In this document: in pieces, positions 6,737-11,116 of the stretch
Numbering within the stretch: position 1 is the stretch's first letter
Layout of the letters: the number at the start of each line of letters is the position of its first letter
Source of the DNA: DATDRS01 sp035291605
GTDB taxonomy: Bacteria; Chloroflexota; Anaerolineae; Anaerolineales; UBA6663
Length of the DNA stretch: 11,116 bases
Assembly (NCBI GenBank): GCA_035291605.1
Contig: DATDRS010000270.1
Span: 1 to 11,116, forward strand
Direction: 5' to 3'
Position numbers and translations under genes: made by a program
Notes under the pieces: generated by a model
Seen by the model: only the letters and a program-made list of their open reading frames with translations
Database searches by the model: none
Told to the model about the DNA's origin: nothing

Positions 6737-7525
6737 ATGTCCACTCGTTCGCGGCGGATCGCGGGGGCTGTGCTGGGGTTGGTGCTGGGGGTTCTGTATG
6801 GAGGCGCCTCCGGCGCCATCAACGCCTGGGCCTTGCCGGACGTCCCGCTCCGGCTGGATGCCGGCGCGATCATCGCCGACACGATTTTCGCCGGGCTGGG
6901 CGCGCTGGCCGCCGGGTATCTCACCGCCTGGCCGGAATCAAGTTTCAAAGGCGTCGCTGGCGGCGCGGGCGCGATTGCCGCTTTTTTGACTCTCAGAGCC
7001 GTCGTCGCGCAGGCCACCGGGTTAGATAGCCTCTTGCGCGCTGTGCTTGTCCTGATCCCCATTTTCCTGCCCTCCGTCGCGCTCTCCCTGCCCATCACCG
7101 GCCTGCTGCGCCTGGGCGTGAATTGGTACGGCGACGCGCTGAGCTATTCCGGGCGGCCCCGCCTCTTCCGGTTGGGGCGGTTGGCGCTGGGCGTCGCCGC
7201 TGTCGGCCTCCTGGCCGGGTCGCTTTCGCGGATGACGGCAGACGAACAGGCCGCCTTGCGCCAGGTGAATTTGATGATTCAGAACGGCCTGGCCGCTCGT
7301 TCGGAGGCGCAGGTGCCCCGGCCCTTGCGGAACATCCTGGGGTTTAGCGCCCGCGCCGCCGGGTCTTACACCCTCGATCCGCGGGTGGAGGTGGGCGCCG
7401 ACCTGGGCTTCGCCGATTCGTCCGCCGTGCAGACGATCTGGGTGGAGGTGCTGTTCGACAACGGCCTGCGTTTTCACTGCCTCGTCGGCCAGACGCTGGC
7501 TGAGCCGCTGTGCGCCGAGTCGTGA
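6737..7525 (+). CDS. Small integral membrane protein of unknown function, five predicted helices
   Basis: The 262-residue product has about five hydrophobic segments, at roughly 9-31, 43-65, 74-93, 102-128 and 147-164. A soluble C-terminal part follows (about 165-262) with little hydrophobicity. A basic N-terminus (MSTRSRR) precedes the first helix. I recognise no family. The small-residue-rich helices (GGASGA, GAGAIAAF) are common in unrelated membrane proteins and do not indicate a function. In-frame ATGs occur at 6719, 6731 and 6737; the last is preferred because GGAG at 6725-6728 is 8 nt from it and too close to the one at 6731. The gene follows the terminator at 6634-6665, so it needs its own promoter; only a weak TTGAGT (6695-6700) is visible. 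Its stop is 6 nt from the promoter of the pheS operon. Confidence 0.7.
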   Translation: MSTRSRRIAGAVLGLVLGVLYGGASGAINAWALPDVPLRLDAGAIIADTIFAGLGALAAGYLTAWPESSFKGVAGGAGAIAAFLTLRAVVAQATGLDSLLRAVLVLIPIFLPSVALSLPITGLLRLGVNWYGDALSYSGRPRLFRLGRLALGVAAVGLLAGSLSRMTADEQAALRQVNLMIQNGLAARSEAQVPRPLRNILGFSARAAGSYTLDPRVEVGADLGFADSSAVQTIWVEVLFDNGLRFHCLVGQTLAEPLCAES

Positions 7526-7530
7526 ATGCC

Positions 7531-7558
7531 TTGACACCCGCGCCGATTTGCGGATAAT
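7531..7558 (+). promoter_or_regulatory. Promoter of the pheS-pheT operon
   Basis: A consensus -35 TTGACA (7531-7536) is separated by 16 bp from a -10 GATAAT (7553-7558). Transcription should start near 7565, about 400 nt upstream of pheS, so the transcript would carry the complete T-box leader. Confidence 0.8.
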
Positions 7559-7697
7559 CAGGTGTAATCGCATCAGCCAAAGGCTGTGACGGAGGAAAGT
7601 AAGCGGGCGGACGCCGCCAGGGAAGGCAGGCCGTAGACTGTGAGCCAGCCCCGGACGAACCCCGCCGAAGTTCCCTCCCGAGCCGAGCGGTGAATCC

Positions 7698-7723
7698 GTA
7701 GGGACAATCCTATGTGATTGTCC
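7698..7723 (+). repeat. Palindromic repeat copy in the T-box leader, first
   Basis: After GTAG, GGACAATC (7702-7709) pairs perfectly with GATTGTCC (7716-7723) around a 6-nt loop. The same layout with different stem bases recurs at 7833-7857. Confidence 0.7.
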
Positions 7724-7775
7724 TGACCAAGTAGCTGCCTCCGCATGTCCAGCGTTACAGGGACAGCCAATCGCA

Positions 7776-7817
7776 ATCTGGCAGATGGCGCATAGCCGAT
7801 GGCAGATGGTTGTTGGC
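7776..7817 (+). repeat. Degenerate heptanucleotide tandem repeat, core TGGC, in the T-box leader
   Basis: Six 7-nt units in register start at 7776, 7783, 7790, 7797, 7804 and 7811, for example AGATGGC (7783) and CGATGGC (7797). The 10-mer TGGCAGATGG occurs twice, exactly 21 nt apart. The core ATGGC is the reverse complement of the GCCAT core of the tract at 2170-2239. Confidence 0.65.
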
Positions 7818-7832
7818 GCGCCGAGTGGGCTT

Positions 7833-7857
7833 GTAAGGGTAATCCTTGTGATTACCC
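7833..7857 (+). repeat. Palindromic repeat copy in the T-box leader, second
   Basis: After GTAA, GGGTAATC (7837-7844) pairs perfectly with GATTACCC (7850-7857) around loop CTTGT. An outer stem GGCTTG (7828-7833) with CAAGCC (7861-7866) extends it right up to the T-box sequence. Compared with the copy at 7698, stem pairs differ in a compensated way while AATCCT and GTGATT are shared. Confidence 0.7.
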
Positions 7858-7896
7858 ACGCAAGCCAAGTTGGGTGGCACCACGAGAGTTTACGCG

Positions 7897-7927
7897 ACTC
7901 CCGCCCCAATGAGGGACGGGAGTTTTT
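7897..7927 (+). terminator. T-box-controlled intrinsic terminator before pheS
   Basis: ACTCCCG (7897-7903) pairs with CGGGAGT (7917-7923), extended inward by CCC with GGG across one mismatch, and is followed by TTTTT (7923-7927). It lies directly downstream of the T-box sequence. The left arm can be captured by the antiterminator, for example GGG at 7872-7874 with CCC at 7900-7902; the exact alternative pairing was not computed. Confidence 0.85.
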
Positions 7928-7962
7928 ATTTTGGACAGCGCGGCAAGATACAAGGAGTCTCT

Positions 7963-8988
7963 ATGCTCGACCAACTCAACGCAATCGAAAAAGACGCCCT
8001 CGCCGGGTTGAACGCTGCGGCGGACTCCGCCGCACTCGAAGTCTGGCGCATCCAGCACCTCGGGCGCAACAGCGCGTTGATGACTATCCTCGGCGACCTG
8101 GGCAAACTCTCGAAAGAAGAACGCCCGGCCATCGGCAAACGCGGGAACGAAGTGAAGAAGGCGCTGGAAGACGCGCTGGCGGCAAAGGCCGAAGCCCTGC
8201 GCCGCGCCGAGATGGAGCGCGCGCTGACCGCTGGCGCCGTGGATGTGACGCTGCCAGGCCGCCCCATCGCGCGCGGCCGCCTGCACCCAGCCACGCAGGG
8301 TCTGCGCAAGATGTACGCTGTGTTCGCGGAGATGGGCTTCCAGGTCTATCGCTCCCGTGAAGTGGAGACAGACGATTACAACTTCACCTATCTCAACATC
8401 CCGCCGCACCACCCGGCGCGCGACATGTGGGACACGTTCCACACCCTCACGCCCGGCGTGATCCTGCGCACGCACACCTCGCCCGGCCAAATTCGCGCCA
8501 TGCGGGAATACTGTCCGGAGCCCATCCGTGTGATCCTCCCCGGCATGTGCTACCGCTATGAGCAGCCGGACGCGCGCCATGAAATCCAGTTCTACCAGAT
8601 CGAAGGATTGGCCGTGGGCAAACACATTACCTTCAGCGACCTCAAGGGCACACTGAGTGACTTTGCCCGCCGCTTATTCGGCCAGAAAGTGCGCACCCGT
8701 TTCTACGCCGACCATTTCCCGTTTACCGAGCCTTCGGCGGGAATGGATATCGAGTGCTTCTTGTGCGGCGGCCGAGGTTGCCGCGTGTGCTCCGGCACAG
8801 GTTGGCTGGAAATCCTCGGCGGCGGCATGGTGCACCCCGCCGTGCTCAGGAACGGCGGTTACGACCCGAGGGTGTATTCCGGCTTCGCCTTCGGCATGGG
8901 CCCGCAGCGCATCACCATGCTGATGCACCGGATCGAGGATATCCGGCATTTCCTGGCGAATGATCTGCGGTTCCTGGAGCAATTCTAA
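7963..8988 (+). CDS. pheS: Phenylalanine--tRNA ligase alpha subunit
   Basis: The 341-residue product is a class II synthetase alpha chain. An N-terminal helical coiled-coil-like region (1-90) is the tRNA-binding arm. The catalytic domain has HPATQGLRKMYAVFAEMGF (108-126), RTHTSPGQIRAM (169-180), FYQIEGLAV (210-218) and the motif 3 region GFAFGMGPQRITML (307-320). Together with PheT it forms an (alpha-beta)2 enzyme that charges tRNA-Phe in the cytoplasm. Cys265, Cys268, Cys273 and Cys276 form a CxxC-x4-CxxC zinc-ribbon-like insertion before TGWLEILGGGMVHP, a variant found in many bacterial PheS. The ATG at 7963 is chosen because AAGGAG (7952-7957) precedes it by 5 nt and the family N-terminus fits. 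A longer in-frame start would read through the T-box terminator. Regulation is by the T-box leader upstream. Confidence 0.96.
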   Translation: MLDQLNAIEKDALAGLNAAADSAALEVWRIQHLGRNSALMTILGDLGKLSKEERPAIGKRGNEVKKALEDALAAKAEALRRAEMERALTAGAVDVTLPGRPIARGRLHPATQGLRKMYAVFAEMGFQVYRSREVETDDYNFTYLNIPPHHPARDMWDTFHTLTPGVILRTHTSPGQIRAMREYCPEPIRVILPGMCYRYEQPDARHEIQFYQIEGLAVGKHITFSDLKGTLSDFARRLFGQKVRTRFYADHFPFTEPSAGMDIECFLCGGRGCRVCSGTGWLEILGGGMVHPAVLRNGGYDPRVYSGFAFGMGPQRITMLMHRIEDIRHFLANDLRFLEQF

Positions 8989-8989
8989 A

Positions 8990-9076
8990 CAGACGCCAGT
9001 AATCAGTAGTCAGTCGCCAGATTGATCTTCTGACTACTGACGGCTGGCGACTGGCATCTGGCGACTGACTACTGGA
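8990..9076 (+). repeat. Inverted heptanucleotide repeat tract between pheS and pheT
   Basis: Left half: five 7-nt units begin with CAG, at 8990, 8997, 9004, 9011 and 9018. Right half: seven units close to NNCTGRC run from 9028 to 9076. The halves are inverted, so 9004-9022 and 9056-9074 are a perfect 19-bp inverted repeat with a 33-nt loop. The last unit supplies the GGA of the pheT Shine-Dalgarno GGAG (9074-9077). The tract fills nearly the whole intergenic gap. Confidence 0.85.
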
Positions 9077-9083
9077 GTGCAAT

Positions 9084-11116
9084 ATGAAAGTCCCTCTCAG
9101 TTGGCTTCGTGACTTCGTTGACATCACTCTCACCCCCGAGGCACTGGCCTATAAGCTTACCTTCGGCGGGATGGAGGTGGAAGACCTCGAATACGTGGGC
9201 CTGGCCCCGAAGGGTGGAAACATTGACGGGTTAGCCGCGCGCGGTTCAGGGCCGAAGGCCAAAGGCCTGGCCTGGGACCCTGCCAAAATCGTGGTCGCCC
9301 AGATCCTCGAGGTGATGCCGCACCCGAACGCGGATCGCCTGACCCTGCTGCGCCTCGACGACGGCTCAGGCACAGAGCAAACGGTGTTGACCGGCGCGCC
9401 CAACCTGTTCCCATACAAAGGCGCCGGCCCGCTGCCCAAACCTCTCAAAGCCGCCTACGCCCGCGAGGGGGCCATCCTGTACGACGGCCACGAGCCGGGC
9501 CAAAAACTGATGACCTTGAAGAAGACCAGGATTCGCGGCGTCGAGTCGTACTCGATGGCGTGCTCGGAAAAAGAGCTCGGCATCTCCGACGAACACGAGG
9601 GCATCATCCTTCTGGACGACGACGCGCCCGTGGGGCTGCCGCTCGCCGATTACATGGGCGACGTGGTCTTCAGCGTGAAGACCAACCCCAACATGGCGCG
9701 GAACATCAACATGTTCGGCATCGCCCGCGAGATCGCCGCGCTCACCGGGCAGAAGCTCAGGCCGCCCTCCTACGAAATCCGCGCCGAGGGGCCAAGCATC
9801 GAGGGGCAGATTGCCATCGAGATCCTCCAGCCTGACCTGAACCCGCGCTTCACCGCCGCGCTGATCAAGGGCGTGACGATCGCGCCCAGCCCCTACCAGG
9901 TGCAGCGCCGCCTGCGCCTGGCCGGCATGCGCCCGATCAACAACATCGTGGACGCGACCAACTATGCCATGCTCGAAATCGGCCAGCCCCTGCACGCCTT
10001 CGACTACGACGTGCTGGCGGCCAGGGCCAAAGGTAAGCCGCCGGCGATCATCACGCGCCTGCCTGAGCCGGGTGAGACGCTGACGACGCTCGACGGCGTG
10101 GAGCGCAAACTCGACGACTTCACCATCCTCGTCTGCGACGCGCAGGGCGTGCTCTCCATCGGCGGCGTGATGGGCGGCTCCGAGTCCGAAGTGAGCGAGA
10201 AGACTGCCAACGTCCTGCTCGAAGGCGCGGCCTGGGAGTTCATCAACATCCGCAAGACGATGCAGGCGCAAAAACTCCAATCGGAGGCGGGCTACCGCTT
10301 CTCGCGCGGCGTGCATCCGGCGATGACGGCGCGCGGCGTGAGCCGGGGCATCGAACTCATGCGCCAGTGGGCGGGCGGCGGCGTCGCCGCCGGGTTGGTG
10401 GACGAATACCCCAAGCCCGCCGAGACCGTCGTGGTGGACATCACCCCCGCCGAGGTCGAGCGCCTTCTCGGGATTCAGTTGACCGTCGAAGAGATCGTCC
10501 GGATTCTCCAATCGCTCGAATTCAGGTGCGAAGTCGTGAACCCGCAAAACGCCGAGCGCACGACGATCCTCGTCACCGTCCCCGATCATCGCCTCGACAT
10601 CGGCACGGGCGTGGTGGGGCAGGCCGACCTCATCGAAGAGATCGCGCGCATTTACGGTTACGAGCGCATCCCCGAAACGCAGATGAGCGACACCCTCCCG
10701 CCGCAGCGGGGCAACCGCAGCCTCGAACTGGAGGAGCGCGCGCGTGACCTGCTGGTGAACGCCGGCTTGCAGGAGATCGTCACCTACAGCCTGACTTCGC
10801 CCGAACGCGAGCAGCGCGTCCTCCCCGGCGAGACGCCGCCCGACGACCGCCCCTACATCACGCTCGTCAACCCGATGGTGGCAGACCGGGTAGTGATGCG
10901 CCACTCTATATTGGCAGGCGTGCTTGACGTCCTCGCCGCGAACAGCCGCGTACGCGACCGGTTGGCCCTGTTCGAAATCGGCGCGGTGTATTTGATGGAG
11001 GAGGGTGAGGCCCTGCCCAACGAGCCGCGTCGGCTGGCCCTGGCCCTCACCGGCCCGCGCGATCCACTCGCCTGGCAAAGTTCCGACCGCACCCTTATGG
11101 ACTTCTTCGACCTCAA
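9084..11116 (+). CDS. pheT: Phenylalanine--tRNA ligase beta subunit (runs off the right edge)
   Basis: An open frame from ATG at 9084 reaches the window end, giving 677 residues of a protein usually near 800. MKVPLSWLRDFVDI is the classic PheT start. An EMAP/tRNA-binding OB domain spans about 67-195, with PHPNADRLTLLRLDDG (79-94), TGAPNLFPYKG (103-113) and IRGVESYSMACSEKELGI (150-167). The B3/B4 editing region includes INNIVDATNYAMLEIGQPLHAFDYD, positions 285-309 (only key residues matter: NxxVD, GQPxHAFD). LSIGGVMGG (357-365) and EAGYRFSRGVHP (401-412) follow, then the B5 domain and the catalytic-like domain with NPMVADRVVMRHSILAG, 596-612. GGAG at 9074-9077 lies 6 nt before the ATG. Residues about 41-64 form a low-complexity insertion before the OB domain. 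The C-terminal anticodon-binding domain lies outside the window. It is co-transcribed with pheS. Confidence 0.95.
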   Translation, partial: MKVPLSWLRDFVDITLTPEALAYKLTFGGMEVEDLEYVGLAPKGGNIDGLAARGSGPKAKGLAWDPAKIVVAQILEVMPHPNADRLTLLRLDDGSGTEQTVLTGAPNLFPYKGAGPLPKPLKAAYAREGAILYDGHEPGQKLMTLKKTRIRGVESYSMACSEKELGISDEHEGIILLDDDAPVGLPLADYMGDVVFSVKTNPNMARNINMFGIAREIAALTGQKLRPPSYEIRAEGPSIEGQIAIEILQPDLNPRFTAALIKGVTIAPSPYQVQRRLRLAGMRPINNIVDATNYAMLEIGQPLHAFDYDVLAARAKGKPPAIITRLPEPGETLTTLDGVERKLDDFTILVCDAQGVLSIGGVMGGSESEVSEKTANVLLEGAAWEFINIRKTMQAQKLQSEAGYRFSRGVHPAMTARGVSRGIELMRQWAGGGVAAGLVDEYPKPAETVVVDITPAEVERLLGIQLTVEEIVRILQSLEFRCEVVNPQNAERTTILVTVPDHRLDIGTGVVGQADLIEEIARIYGYERIPETQMSDTLPPQRGNRSLELEERARDLLVNAGLQEIVTYSLTSPEREQRVLPGETPPDDRPYITLVNPMVADRVVMRHSILAGVLDVLAANSRVRDRLALFEIGAVYLMEEGEALPNEPRRLALALTGPRDPLAWQSSDRTLMDFFDL

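Larger units (their letters stand above)
7581..7927 (+). promoter_or_regulatory. T-box leader sensing uncharged tRNA-Phe (UUC specifier)
   Basis: The leader between promoter and pheS carries T-box hallmarks. The T-box-like sequence TGGGTGGCACCACG (7871-7884) lies just before an intrinsic terminator (7897-7927) and can pair with the acceptor end of uncharged tRNA. Upstream, GGAGG (7591-7595) pairs with CCTCC (7674-7678), and GCGGG (7603-7607) with CCCGC (7661-7665). They enclose an internal loop with AGTA (7598-7601) on one side and GAA (7667-7669) then G then TTC (7671-7673) on the other. This is the Stem I specifier loop with its loop E motif, and TTC is a Phe codon, matching the genes downstream. 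Known mechanism: uncharged tRNA stabilises the antiterminator and lets transcription continue. The distance from Stem I to the T-box sequence, about 190 nt, is long and is filled by two palindromic repeats and a heptamer tract. Confidence 0.85.

Noticed and set aside
7591..7610. Resemblance to the GAGGAAAGTC segment of RNase P RNA
   Set aside because: The match stops after a few bases, none of the other conserved RNase P blocks follows, and the T-box reading explains the segment together with the downstream gene.
7870..7962. N-terminal extension of pheS by 31 codons
   Set aside because: It would start within the T-box sequence and read through the intrinsic terminator. The ATG at 7963 has a good AAGGAG and the expected PheS N-terminus.
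8990..9076. CRISPR-like array between pheS and pheT
   Set aside because: Units are 7 nt, contiguous and degenerate with no spacers, and the two halves are inverted; this is not a CRISPR array.
9366..11078. 570-codon open frame on the minus strand opposite pheT
   Set aside because: pheT is unmistakable on the plus strand over the whole stretch, and the antisense product has shadow composition.

Overview
The window is GC-rich, densely coding DNA from a bacterium. The best guess is a member of the Chloroflexota, possibly Anaerolineae-like. This rests on a T-box-controlled pheS-pheT operon, the style of the PheT sequence, a DUF4058 gene, and several degenerate short repeats. The assignment is inference; no rRNA or other marker is present.

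Layout. At the left edge a minus-strand DUF4058 gene runs out of the window (1-429). A 53-bp divergent promoter region separates it from a rightward block of five genes: mobA (molybdenum cofactor guanylyltransferase), a C45-type autoproteolytic Ntn hydrolase that overlaps mobA by 4 nt, an MrfB/YprB-like DEDD exonuclease with a TPR-like tail, a DUF711/UPF0210 protein, and a large protein with a Rossmann nucleotide-binding start but unknown function. A rho-independent terminator (6634-6665) closes the block. A small five-helix membrane protein of unknown function follows (6737-7525). Six bases after it a strong promoter opens the phenylalanyl-tRNA synthetase operon: a T-box leader with a UUC (Phe) specifier, then pheS and pheT. 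pheT runs off the right edge.

How the genes work together. Only pheS and pheT form an obvious functional pair, as the alpha and beta subunits of one enzyme under tRNA-Phe-sensing attenuation. The five-gene block may be one transcript, but its members share no evident pathway.

The most unusual content is repetitive. Five tracts of degenerate tandem repeats, all with a 7-nt period but with different core words, lie inside two coding sequences, across one start codon, inside the T-box leader, and between pheS and pheT, where they form a 19-bp inverted repeat. A separate family of small palindromes has similar loops but covarying stems. Two copies interrupt the T-box leader and one sits directly at a stop codon. 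Both divergent genes at the left edge also appear to be transcribed without a leader.
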